Assembly: GCA_030731845.1 (NCBI GenBank)
Contig: JANQTF010000262.1
Span: 1 to 40,580, forward strand
Origin: Bacteroidia bacterium
Lineage (GTDB): Bacteria; Bacteroidota; Bacteroidia; J057
Direction: 5' to 3'
Length of the DNA stretch: 40,580 nucleotides
Part shown: positions 8,674-16,104 of the stretch, one piece after another
How the letters are laid out: every line of letters starts with the position of its first letter
Numbering within the stretch: position 1 is the stretch's first letter
Translations under genes and position numbers: made by a program
The notes under the pieces: generated by a model
What the model was told of the DNA's origin: nothing
The model's database searches: none
Seen by the model: only the letters and a program-made list of their open reading frames with translations

Positions 8674-9472
8674 GGGCGTGTAGGGATTCCTCTCGCTTGA
8701 GGTCATAGTGCAATTCGTGGAAGCCGTCTGCTACTGGAAAGAACGTGGTATCGCCCGCAATGCTGTCGCAAAATTCTTTTGTTGCCTCGTGACTTGTGAT
8801 CTGATCGGCTGTGCCATGAATGGCGAACAGAGGAAGCTTCCATTTGGTCGCATGGGTCATAGCATACTCACCACCTTCATGCACCCCAAAAAACATGGTC
8901 GGGCTGATGAGGTCGTGGTTGAGTGGGTCTGCTTTATATCGCTCTACCTCTTCGGGGATCTGGGAGATGAGCTTCGCATCGAGCTTGGTAGATTGAGTGA
9001 GGGAAGGGGCTAGCAAGCGGCCTGCCTTGGCCATGAGCAGCTGTGCGGAGGTGGGCTTGAGTGCAAGGCGTAGCCAGGGAGAGCTCAGAATCACACCTTG
9101 TACGGGGGCGCCCCTGCGCAACACATAATTGGCAACGATGTTGCCCCCCATGCTATGGCCATAGAGGAAGAGTGGCACACCATGGAAGCGTCTTTTTGCC
9201 TCAGCGAGTAGTTCGTCTATTCCATCAAGCATGGCTGCATAGCTGGGCGTATGGCCTTTTTTGCCAGAAGTCTGGCCATGACCAAATTGATCGGAGGCTA
9301 TGACTGCAATCCCCGCGTTGTTGAGATACTGAGCCATGGGCGCGTAGCGGCCCGAGTGCTCTCCATGACCATGAACAAGGGCCATGACTGCCGACGGAGT
9401 TCCATCTGGAGACCACACCTGGCCAAAAAGCTGGGAATTGTGGAGAGAAAAAATAAAGGTTTCGTGAGCCAT
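8639..9472 (-). CDS. Alpha/beta hydrolase, monoacylglycerol lipase-like
   Basis: The product has 277 residues with the start at 9472 (MAHETFIFSLHNSQ). The frame stays open upstream to 9610, but that part runs across the phoH terminator and is not protein-like. Typical monoglyceride-lipase motifs are present: LVHGHGEHSGRY, SDQFGHGQTSGKKG, and the nucleophile elbow GHSMGG with Ser107. The catalytic Asp is probably Asp223 (HGTADQITS) and the His is His252 (DGFHELHYD). It probably cleaves monoacylglycerols or similar esters in the cytoplasm. It overlaps the M20 gene tail to tail by 35 bp. Confidence 0.9.
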   Translation of the reverse strand: MAHETFIFSLHNSQLFGQVWSPDGTPSAVMALVHGHGEHSGRYAPMAQYLNNAGIAVIASDQFGHGQTSGKKGHTPSYAAMLDGIDELLAEAKRRFHGVPLFLYGHSMGGNIVANYVLRRGAPVQGVILSSPWLRLALKPTSAQLLMAKAGRLLAPSLTQSTKLDAKLISQIPEEVERYKADPLNHDLISPTMFFGVHEGGEYAMTHATKWKLPLFAIHGTADQITSHEATKEFCDSIAGDTTFFPVADGFHELHYDLKREESLHALKTWMLAHATH

Positions 9473-9587
9473 TTCAGGAAATGTTGGGGTAGTCTTACGC
9501 AGTAAGTTAGGCCTTCTGCGACATGAATGATAGTATTTTGCTGAATTTATTCCTTTGGTAAAGGTGGATGAAGTCTCTGAAATAAGA

Positions 9588-9622
9588 AAACCCCCGCAGG
9601 TGTCAATCACTTGCGGGGGTTT
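9588..9622 (-). terminator. Rho-independent terminator of phoH
   Basis: A perfect 11-bp GC-rich stem (9588-9598 and 9612-9622) has a 13-nt loop and is followed on the minus strand by a T-rich tract (TTTTCTTATTTC). It begins 18 bp after the phoH stop and lies before the hydrolase start at 9472, so it separates these two same-strand genes. Confidence 0.85.
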
Positions 9623-9640
9623 GAAGGTTTTGTCAATAGT

Positions 9641-10645
9641 CTATCGTTTTCGAAAATCGCGGGGGCGTTCTTGTGGATGATGCTCCTGCCCGGCTTCTTC
9701 CACCTCGTAAGCTTCGATGATTTCGCGCACAAGTCGGTGACGCACCACATCAGAGTTTTTGAGCTGCACAAAGGCGATGCCTTTGATCCCCTGAAGGATT
9801 TTTTTTGCGTGAATGAGGCCAGATCGCTGCCGATAGGGAAGGTCAATCTGGGTATCATCACCGGTAATGATCACATGTGAGTGCTCCCCCATCCTTGTGA
9901 GAAACATCTTCATCTGGCTCTCGGTGGCATTTTGGGCTTCGTCCATGATGATGAAGGCATGATTGAGGGTTCTGCCACGCATGTAGGCTAGAGGCACAAT
10001 CTCCACAATATTATTGTCGAGATAATACTTGAGCTTTTCGGAGTGGATCATGTCCTCAAGCGCATCGTAGAGTGGCCGGAGGTATGGATCCACTTTGTCG
10101 CGCAGGTCGCCGGGGAGAAAGCCGAGAGATTCTCCGGCATCGACTGCGGGGCGGCTCAGGATGATCTTTTTGACGCGCTTTTCTTTTAGCGCCCTTACTG
10201 CGAGGGCCACTGCGATGTAGGTTTTTCCTGTACCGGCTGGCCCGGAGGCAAAAATAATGTCATTTTTTTCTGCCGCCCCTACAATGAGTCGTTGCCCCTG
10301 ATTTTTGGGGCGAATCATGAGGCCGCCGCTGCCATGCACCAGCACAGTATCTTGAGAAACGGGCTCAAAATCTCTTTCTATAGGAGATTCTGGCTCATTG
10401 CTGATCAATTCCGAAAATCTATTTTCCGTAATTTGCCCCTTCTTTTTCAACTCAGCCATAAGTCCTCCTATGAGGCCTTTGAGTAGCTCCACCATGTCTG
10501 GCTGACCTTGGATCTTGAGTTCATCTCCGCGGGCAACGAATTTTACGTCTGGAAATCCGTTTTCAATCTGATGTAACCTGAGGTTATTTACCCCATAAAT
10601 CTGGAGGGGACTGATGTCCTCCAGAAAAAAAGTATGTTCGGTCAA
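9641..10645 (-). CDS. phoH: PhoH family ATPase (YbeZ-like)
   Basis: The 334-residue protein has an N-terminal KH-like region (about 1-70) and a P-loop ATPase domain. Walker A is GPAGTGKT at residues 135-142 and Walker B is FIIMDEAQNA at 231-240. The PhoH signatures SRPAVDAGESLGFLPGD, DPYLRPLYDAL, GRTLNHAF and GDDTQIDLP are all present. Members are RNA-associated ATPases, often linked to YbeY and ribosome or RNA maintenance. It is divergent from the SAM hydroxide adenosyltransferase gene, 239 bp away. I recall this pairing from other Bacteroidota, but it could not be checked here. Confidence 0.95.
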   Translation of the reverse strand: MTEHTFFLEDISPLQIYGVNNLRLHQIENGFPDVKFVARGDELKIQGQPDMVELLKGLIGGLMAELKKKGQITENRFSELISNEPESPIERDFEPVSQDTVLVHGSGGLMIRPKNQGQRLIVGAAEKNDIIFASGPAGTGKTYIAVALAVRALKEKRVKKIILSRPAVDAGESLGFLPGDLRDKVDPYLRPLYDALEDMIHSEKLKYYLDNNIVEIVPLAYMRGRTLNHAFIIMDEAQNATESQMKMFLTRMGEHSHVIITGDDTQIDLPYRQRSGLIHAKKILQGIKGIAFVQLKNSDVVRHRLVREIIEAYEVEEAGQEHHPQERPRDFRKR

Positions 10646-10884
10646 GCGATAATGATTGGATTGTGAGATGGAATATATGCGGTTGATCAGAAATTACCGA
10701 ATTTTGTCAGCGGAAGATCTGCAGGAAAGCCTAAAATTGTTGTCTGCTTCATACAGTCTTCCTGTAATTTTTTCGTTACTCATCGTCCAGTCTCCATACG
10801 ACCGAAGAAATGTTCTGGTTGCCGCTGTGGGGTTGAATCATATGCACAGATATCGTAACATGGCCGCCACGTTCCAACTTTCAC

Positions 10885-11670
10885 ATGCCCATCATCACCT
10901 TGACATCTGATTTGGGAGACGGGAGCCACTATTCGGCTATCGTCAAAGGAGCAATTCTCCGGCTTCTCCCTTCTGCCAATTTGGTAGATGTCACCCATAC
11001 TATTTCCAATTACGACATCATGCATGCCGCTTATGTGGTCGGCAGAAGTTTTCGGGCCTTTCCAGAAGGCACTGTGCATGTGGTCGCGGTGGATCCCGAG
11101 CAGGCTGAAGAGCAGGCTGAAGCCATCGCTGTGGCTTGGGAGGGGCATTATTTTGTCGGGCCCAACAATGGCGTGCTCAGCCTGATTTGTGATCAACTTC
11201 CGGTAGAAAGTCGCAGAATCGTGATGTCCTCCGTTTTGTTGGATCAATACCCGAGGTCTTTCAGAGCGGCGAGGGTGTTTGCGCCGGCCGCGGCTTTTTT
11301 GGCCAGTGGAGGAGAATTGGAGGAATTGGGGCCTGAAGTACCCCTCAAGGACCTGCGTTGGGGAGACCCGAGCTACAGCAATAACTGCCTTCGGGGTAAG
11401 ATCATTCACATCGACCGCTTTGGCAATGCCATCACCAACATCCATAAAAACGAATTTTTGGAGTTGAAAATGGAACGTCGATTTGAGATTTTTATCCGTA
11501 ATGTGCGCCTGCGCAGAATCGTGACTACCTACTCCGATGTGAGCAAAGCCGATGCCCTCGCGATATTTGGAGAGAGTGATCGCCTGGAAATTGCCATGCG
11601 CGAAACCTCAGCCGCAGAGTTGCTTGGGCTGAAACTTCATGACATGATTACCATTGAATTTACCGTCTAG
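10885..11670 (+). CDS. SAM hydroxide adenosyltransferase / SAM hydrolase family (DUF62)
   Basis: The 261-residue product is a normal length for the family, which splits S-adenosylmethionine into adenosine and methionine. Signatures seen are ITLTSDLGDGSHYSAIVKG at the N-terminus, NLVDVTHTISNYDIMHAAYV, FPEGTVHVVAVDP, YFVGPNNGVLSLI, and in the C-terminal barrel IDRFGNAITNI. The usual VDPGVGxxR segment, which supplies an active-site Arg in characterised members, reads VDPEQAEEQAEA here. Activity may therefore be altered or the Arg supplied elsewhere. The gene diverges from phoH and converges with a secreted-protein gene 19 bp away. Confidence 0.85.
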   Translation: MPIITLTSDLGDGSHYSAIVKGAILRLLPSANLVDVTHTISNYDIMHAAYVVGRSFRAFPEGTVHVVAVDPEQAEEQAEAIAVAWEGHYFVGPNNGVLSLICDQLPVESRRIVMSSVLLDQYPRSFRAARVFAPAAAFLASGGELEELGPEVPLKDLRWGDPSYSNNCLRGKIIHIDRFGNAITNIHKNEFLELKMERRFEIFIRNVRLRRIVTTYSDVSKADALAIFGESDRLEIAMRETSAAELLGLKLHDMITIEFTV

Positions 11671-11689
11671 CAAGCGAGCAAGACATTTT

Positions 11690-12337
11690 CTATTTGCCTC
11701 CGTCTGGATCTTCTTCTACCTCCTCGGGGTCTTCTTCAGGGAAAAGGGGCGTTTCTCTGACGTCGTTTTCCAATTGTGCATCGAGCGGATCGAGATCCTC
11801 GTTGAATAGCTCGTCGAGATTGATGTCTGCTTCTGTTAGGTTTTCGAGCGGCTCGCCTGTGGTGATTTGCTGTAGCAAACTGGCAGAAATGGTCTGCCTG
11901 CCAAAGTGTTGAAGCCTCAGGTCATTGAGGTGGGTATAAATGCTCTCTGTGATGATCACATCTGTTCTTACTCTCCTGTTGGAAGGAGTGAAAGGAGACG
12001 CATTTTGGTACTTGATGACCTTGGTACAATATAAGGATACGATGTAGGTATAATTTCGGTAGATGAGCTTGAGCTCAGGAATAAAGCAATCAGGGCCTTC
12101 CATTTCATCTTCTCCAAAGGCAAAATCGGAGAGGTCAGCAAGTGGGTTGCCAAACTCGGCGTCGATGGCGACACGCTGCTTGTCGAAGCGCTCAGTATAG
12201 CAATGGGCCACATCGGAAGGCCGCTGTACTTCGAGCCAGACCAGGTACACACGTTCACCTGCTGACTGAGCCAAAATGGGTTGGAAGGCACTCAAAAGGC
12301 AAAGAATGGCACAGAATACCTTGATGCTGATCTTCAT
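11690..12337 (-). CDS. Secreted hypothetical protein with acidic C-terminus
   Basis: The 215-residue product has a type I signal peptide, with probable cleavage after FQPILA (about residue 23). The mature domain (about 25-150) has two or three scattered Cys and the segment VVSLYCTKVIKYQNASPF-like basic and hydrophobic strands. The last ~50 residues are strongly acidic and Pro/Glu-rich, ending EEDPEEVEEDPDGGK. No family was recognised. It has its own upstream region of about 325 bp and is convergent with the SAM hydrolase gene. Probably periplasmic or exported; function unknown. Confidence 0.7.
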   Translation of the reverse strand: MKISIKVFCAILCLLSAFQPILAQSAGERVYLVWLEVQRPSDVAHCYTERFDKQRVAIDAEFGNPLADLSDFAFGEDEMEGPDCFIPELKLIYRNYTYIVSLYCTKVIKYQNASPFTPSNRRVRTDVIITESIYTHLNDLRLQHFGRQTISASLLQQITTGEPLENLTEADINLDELFNEDLDPLDAQLENDVRETPLFPEEDPEEVEEDPDGGK

Positions 12338-12662
12338 TACGGTAGGTTAATGCAATGATATTGTGCTGCGAAACACGGTGAAATGTACGAAAAAGGTAGA
12401 TCAAAAAGATTGTGTTCTTCTCAGTAGGCTCTTTTTGTACGCTTTTGATGCAGATAGATTGTCCCGGCCACATTTCCTTGCCAGCTATTCTATCAAAGCA
12501 GGCTTGAATAAAGCCTGAAAATCTGCTGATTCACTATGTTTGATCCACCCAAAGCCTTTCGAATTCAAAAGCAGAAGCAGCGGGTGTATCCATCCAACTT
12601 TGTCATTGTCTTGTATCGGTAGCAGATTGCTCTCAGAAGGCGATGAGCCTAAAAACAGAATG
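12338..12662. other. 325-bp intergenic region with one small hairpin
   Basis: No convincing gene is visible. An inverted repeat, CAGGCTT / AAGCCTG, with a 5-nt loop lies at 12499-12517. It could be a weak end-of-transcript structure for the Rieske gene, whose stop is 146 bp away on the minus strand, but no T-run follows. The left part should contain the promoter of the secreted hypothetical gene; no clear TAnnTTTG box was found. Confidence 0.4.
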
Positions 12663-13010
12663 CTATTGCCACCACCTTTTCTTCTTCGGAATGCCGATCA
12701 GGAGAGATTTGCCATCTACTTTCACGTCGTAGCAGGTTACAAAGTAGCCACCACTGTTGGATTGTCCGGTGTCGGGGTCGAAGGCGAAGCGATGCCAGGG
12801 GCATACCACGTGTTGAGCCTCGTTGAGGAAGCCGGCAGCGAGTGGACCACGGGCATGCGGACATCTCGCATCGATGGCGCGGATGCCTGAGTCGCGACGC
12901 ACGAGGCAGAGCTCCTTGCCTGCCACTGCTACCTCCCGGAGAGGGTCGCCCTCTCCCGCCACCCAAGCCGGGAGACCCGGAAACTGGATCGAATGCCAGA
13001 TCATATTCAT
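12663..13010 (-). CDS. Rieske [2Fe-2S] ferredoxin-like protein
   Basis: The product is a single 115-residue Rieske domain. Both cluster-binding boxes are present: CPHARG (C-x-H) and CPWHRFAFDPDTG (C-x2-H), separated by about 15 residues, with the typical GYFVTCYDVKVDG beta strands after them. The absence of a signal peptide, TM helix or catalytic domain points to a soluble electron carrier for an oxygenase or reductase, or a NirD-like subunit. No partner enzyme is near. Two start codons are possible (13010 or 13004). The first overlaps the 5' end of the divergent phosphatase gene by 18 bp if that gene starts at 12993. Confidence 0.88.
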   Translation of the reverse strand: MNMIWHSIQFPGLPAWVAGEGDPLREVAVAGKELCLVRRDSGIRAIDARCPHARGPLAAGFLNEAQHVVCPWHRFAFDPDTGQSNSGGYFVTCYDVKVDGKSLLIGIPKKKRWWQ

Positions 13011-15155
13011 GGGGGAATCTACACATTGCAGAGAATCCTTTTTTCAGCTGTGAAGGATTTTTTTAGCTTTGACCCCAAGCAAGCAAAGGTGAAACCACGC
13101 ATCCTCAACGGACTCATCCTATTTATCGGAATTCTCCTCTGGATTCTGATGCTCAGCTATCATGAACTCAGCAGCATGATGGGGGATAGTCCTGCGGCCA
13201 CCTTGCCCTTCGAAATAGGTGATTTGTGGTACAGACTCATCCAAATTGGCTTTTTGCTCAGCCATGCCCTGCTCATCAGCCGCATATTCGCCAACATTGA
13301 AAAGCTACATGTGACCACCCTCCTGTGGCAGCTCTTCATGATCGGCATGACCGGCATTCTCGTGGTGATGCTCATTACCTTCGGCAATCGCTTCTTGCGC
13401 GACAACACCCTGATCGACTACATCCGTGCCTTCTTTTTTGCCTTTGGCTACTATGCCCTGGTGCTGTATCTGCTCTCCGGGTTATTTATTTTCCGACGGT
13501 TTATCCTCTTTCCCCGCACCCGGAGAAAGCTCCTTTTCTGGAAACTGCTCCTGGCATTGCTGGCACTAGCATTGACCTTCCACTTCCTGGGATACTACCA
13601 ACTTGTCTCGGGCAACATTGTGATTCCGATTTTTTTGGGATTCCTCCTCTTGGTGCTTGTTTTGTCGGCGAATGTGAGATGGATCCCCTACCTCAATTTC
13701 AACCAGAAGTTGCGGGCGTTGGGGCTGTTTGTTCTGATCGAGATCGTAACAGCAACCTTCATCGTCGCGAGCGACAGACTCCCCGATCAGCTCGGAATTC
13801 CCAATGCACAAGGGTTTCTTCCAATAGAGTTTCTCACCTTCATGACCTTTTTTGTGGTGGTGTACTCGGGCTTTTCTATCCTGGTGCTGTTTTTTAACCT
13901 GCCCACCACCTCGCTATTTGAGACCAACCGCGTAGAGATTGCCTCGTTTTCCAAAATCAACCAGGCGATCCAGTCCAATTTGGATTTTTCGGAAATCATC
14001 GGCACGCTGCTTGATGCGGGCATGATGGAAACAGGTGCCCGAGCCGGATGGGTGGAGTGGCTCGACGAAAACGGCGTGCCGCAGGTGCGCAACAAAAAGC
14101 GTGTGTCTGAAGAAGATCTTCAGGAACTCAAGTCAGTCTATGATGTGACCGAAAAGGTGCTCAGAGACCAGAAGTTTCTGATGATCCGCAACACGAAAAA
14201 AAACAAAGCATTCAGAAGCAGCAACACTCGCTACCGCAGTATCCTTTGTGTGCCGGTGGTATCGAGCAGCAAGAGCTTTGGGGTAGTCTATCTGGCCAAT
14301 GATCTGGTGAATGCTTTTGAAGATGTATCGGTGCAGACCGTGGTCGGATTTACCGAGCAGGCGGGGATCGCTTTGGAGAATGCACAGCTGATTAAGAATA
14401 GCATTGAGGTAGAGCGATATCAGGAGCAATTGAAGATTGCCAAAGAGGTACAGGACAAGCTGCTTCCCACAAATTTGCCGTTCACAGACAGGATCGAATT
14501 TGCTGCCCTGAGCGAAAACGCCTATGAGGTGGGAGGCGATTATTTCGATGTGTCTCATCCGCAGGAGCATCTGTTTCGGGTGGCCATCGGCGATGTATCG
14601 GGCAAGGGCACCACAGCTGCATTCTACATGGCAGAGATGAAGGGGATTTTTCATGCCCTCACCCAGCTCAACATGACCACGAGGCAGTTTGTGGCCACAA
14701 CCAATCAAGCGCTGGCAGAGTGTCTGCAACAGGGCTTTTTTGTTACGCTCACCTATCTGGAGATCGACATTCGCAGGCGCAACGTGCAGCTCATCAGGGC
14801 TGGCCACACACCCACCTACTTCTACAGGGCCAAAAGCAAGACCGTGGAATCCTTTCGTGAGGGAACCCTGGGGCTGGGACTTGTGAGAAAACCCGGCTTC
14901 ATCGACTACATTCACGAGCCCACAGAGATCAACTATGACCCCGGTGATTTGCTCGTGCTTTATACCGACGGGCTCATCGAAGCGAGAAACAAAGCGGGGG
15001 AAGAATTCGGCTATGATCGCTTCCAAACGATCATAGAACAATATGCCGATACCCCCGTAGAGGAGCTTGCTTCGAGGATCGTAGAAGCAGTGAAAACCTT
15101 CACTGCCAGTGTTTTGGACGATGATTACACGGTTCTGCTCATTCGCCTGAAGTAA
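12993..15155 (+). CDS. Membrane GAF-SpoIIE (PP2C) phosphatase, RsbU-like
   Basis: The 720-residue protein has about eight hydrophobic segments (roughly residues 37-57, 72-92, 101-127, 138-166, 176-198, 205-226, 238-260 and 275-303). A GAF domain (about 320-470) and a coiled linker (IEVERYQEQLKIAKEVQDKL) follow. The C-terminal SpoIIE-type PP2C phosphatase (about 490-720) shows GGDYFD, GDVSGKG, RAGHTP, YTDGLIEARN and DDDYTVL, so all metal-binding aspartates are present. By family it should dephosphorylate the STAS antagonist encoded next, in response to a membrane or GAF signal. The start is uncertain: the ATG at 12993 overlaps the divergent Rieske gene, and TTG 13026 or GTG 13050 would avoid this. 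No ATG lies before the first membrane helix. Confidence 0.93.
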   Translation: MPDHIHGGIYTLQRILFSAVKDFFSFDPKQAKVKPRILNGLILFIGILLWILMLSYHELSSMMGDSPAATLPFEIGDLWYRLIQIGFLLSHALLISRIFANIEKLHVTTLLWQLFMIGMTGILVVMLITFGNRFLRDNTLIDYIRAFFFAFGYYALVLYLLSGLFIFRRFILFPRTRRKLLFWKLLLALLALALTFHFLGYYQLVSGNIVIPIFLGFLLLVLVLSANVRWIPYLNFNQKLRALGLFVLIEIVTATFIVASDRLPDQLGIPNAQGFLPIEFLTFMTFFVVVYSGFSILVLFFNLPTTSLFETNRVEIASFSKINQAIQSNLDFSEIIGTLLDAGMMETGARAGWVEWLDENGVPQVRNKKRVSEEDLQELKSVYDVTEKVLRDQKFLMIRNTKKNKAFRSSNTRYRSILCVPVVSSSKSFGVVYLANDLVNAFEDVSVQTVVGFTEQAGIALENAQLIKNSIEVERYQEQLKIAKEVQDKLLPTNLPFTDRIEFAALSENAYEVGGDYFDVSHPQEHLFRVAIGDVSGKGTTAAFYMAEMKGIFHALTQLNMTTRQFVATTNQALAECLQQGFFVTLTYLEIDIRRRNVQLIRAGHTPTYFYRAKSKTVESFREGTLGLGLVRKPGFIDYIHEPTEINYDPGDLLVLYTDGLIEARNKAGEEFGYDRFQTIIEQYADTPVEELASRIVEAVKTFTASVLDDDYTVLLIRLK

Positions 15156-15201
15156 CCAACTATTTTAACAACCCTGCGTACCATTTACCAACTCACCCTT
15201 T

Positions 15202-15543
15202 ATGGAAATCAAAGAACAACGTCACGAAGAATATGTCACGCTCACACCAGTCGGAGACCTTGATGCCAACTCCTCGGTGGTGCTCGACGAGAAAATCCAG
15301 GAAATGCTGGAGGCAGGCGATGTTCATATTCATATTGACGGAAGTGAGTTGCCATATATTTCTTCTGCCGGGTTGGGCGTATTTGTCTCACACCTCGACG
15401 GCATTCAGAATGTAGGAGGGAGCCTCGTGATTTCAGGGTTGAATGAAAGCGTCCAGGACGTTTTTTCACTCCTGGGCCTCGATCAGCTGCTCACCATTGT
15501 CAACCACTCGGAAGAAGCCGCACAAATGTTTACCAAGTCATGA
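15202..15543 (+). CDS. STAS-domain anti-sigma factor antagonist (SpoIIAA/RsbV-like)
   Basis: The product is a single 113-residue STAS domain. The phosphorylation-site loop reads YISSAGLGVF; by alignment with the D-S-(S/T)-G motif the target would be Ser55, with the usual preceding Asp replaced by Ser54. In partner switching the unphosphorylated form binds the anti-sigma kinase and frees its client; the kinase phosphorylates it and the SpoIIE phosphatase resets it. It lies 46 bp downstream of the phosphatase gene, and its stop codon overlaps the start of the kinase gene (ATGA), so translation is probably coupled. Confidence 0.92.
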   Translation: MEIKEQRHEEYVTLTPVGDLDANSSVVLDEKIQEMLEAGDVHIHIDGSELPYISSAGLGVFVSHLDGIQNVGGSLVISGLNESVQDVFSLLGLDQLLTIVNHSEEAAQMFTKS

Positions 15544-15977
15544 AATCCTATCTAAGGGTACGATGTAATAAGGCCTATCTGGCCAATATCCGGGACTTTG
15601 TGAGGTCTCGCCTCGATGAATTGGATGTGCACGGAAAAACATCAGACCAGATCGTGTTGGCAGTAGATGAAGCTTGTGCCAACTGCATGATTCACCAGCA
15701 TCAATGTGATAATTATTCCACGATAGAAGTAGCAATATTTAGAGAAAACGGAACCCTCTACGCAGAAATAAAAGACAGCGGCAAAGCATTTCCCATTCAT
15801 ACCTATCGCCCCAAGAACCTGGAAGAAATCGTGAAGCTAAGAGCCAAAGGCGGACTGGGAATCAACCTGATTCACAGGATTATGGATGAGATTAAGATAG
15901 AAGAAACCCCAGATTACTCCATTTATATTTTTGGAAAAAAACTTCCCAACAGTGCTTCTGGCATAGATCAGACCTGA
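15540..15977 (+). CDS. Anti-sigma factor-type serine kinase (RsbW/SpoIIAB-like HATPase)
   Basis: The 145-residue protein is one GHKL ATPase domain. The N box is IVLAVDEACANCMIHQH, G1 is IKDSGKAF and G2 is KGGLGINLIHRIMDEI. It overlaps the STAS gene by 4 bp, and together with the upstream phosphatase forms a complete partner-switching set. No sigma factor, anti-sigma target or response regulator is encoded nearby, so what it sequesters or phosphorylates beyond the STAS protein is unknown. Bacteroidota generally lack sigma-B, which makes the output the open question. Confidence 0.92.
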   Translation: MKSYLRVRCNKAYLANIRDFVRSRLDELDVHGKTSDQIVLAVDEACANCMIHQHQCDNYSTIEVAIFRENGTLYAEIKDSGKAFPIHTYRPKNLEEIVKLRAKGGLGINLIHRIMDEIKIEETPDYSIYIFGKKLPNSASGIDQT

Positions 15978-16004
15978 TTTTTTCGTCATTGATTCTGTTT
16001 TTCC

Positions 16005-16034
16005 TCGATTCATCCTTCTTTTCGATTCATCCTT
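16005..16034. repeat. Two 13-bp direct repeats upstream of the foldase promoter
   Basis: TCGATTCATCCTT occurs at 16005-16017 and again at 16022-16034, a 17-bp period. The second copy ends 13 bp before the -33 box of the promoter at 16048. This placement suits an activator binding site, but chance duplication cannot be excluded. Confidence 0.45.
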
Positions 16035-16047
16035 TCACTTTATTCTT

Positions 16048-16076
16048 TTGTGGTAGCCCGTGGAATGATAACTTTG
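16048..16076 (+). promoter_or_regulatory. Bacteroidota-type promoter of the foldase operon
   Basis: A -33 TTG (16048-16050, within TTTTG) is separated by 18 bp from TAACTTTG (16069-16076), an exact match to the Bacteroidota -7 consensus TAnnTTTG. Transcription would start near 16083, about 20 bp before the ATG at 16105. Confidence 0.65.
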
Positions 16077-16104
16077 AGCCGTTAACATTCACAGGAAATT
16101 AAAG

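Noticed and set aside
12649-13026. Alternative minus-strand frame over the Rieske gene
   Set aside because: Wrong frame; only the 12663-13010 frame gives the CPH and CPWH cluster motifs.
13064-13071. TAGCTTTG as a promoter -7 box for the phosphatase gene
   Set aside because: Matches TAnnTTTG, but there is no TTG at the right distance and it lies inside the coding frame ahead of the first membrane helix, with no ATG after it.
14133-15041. 302-codon frame antisense to the SpoIIE phosphatase gene
   Set aside because: Antisense shadow of well-supported coding sequence.
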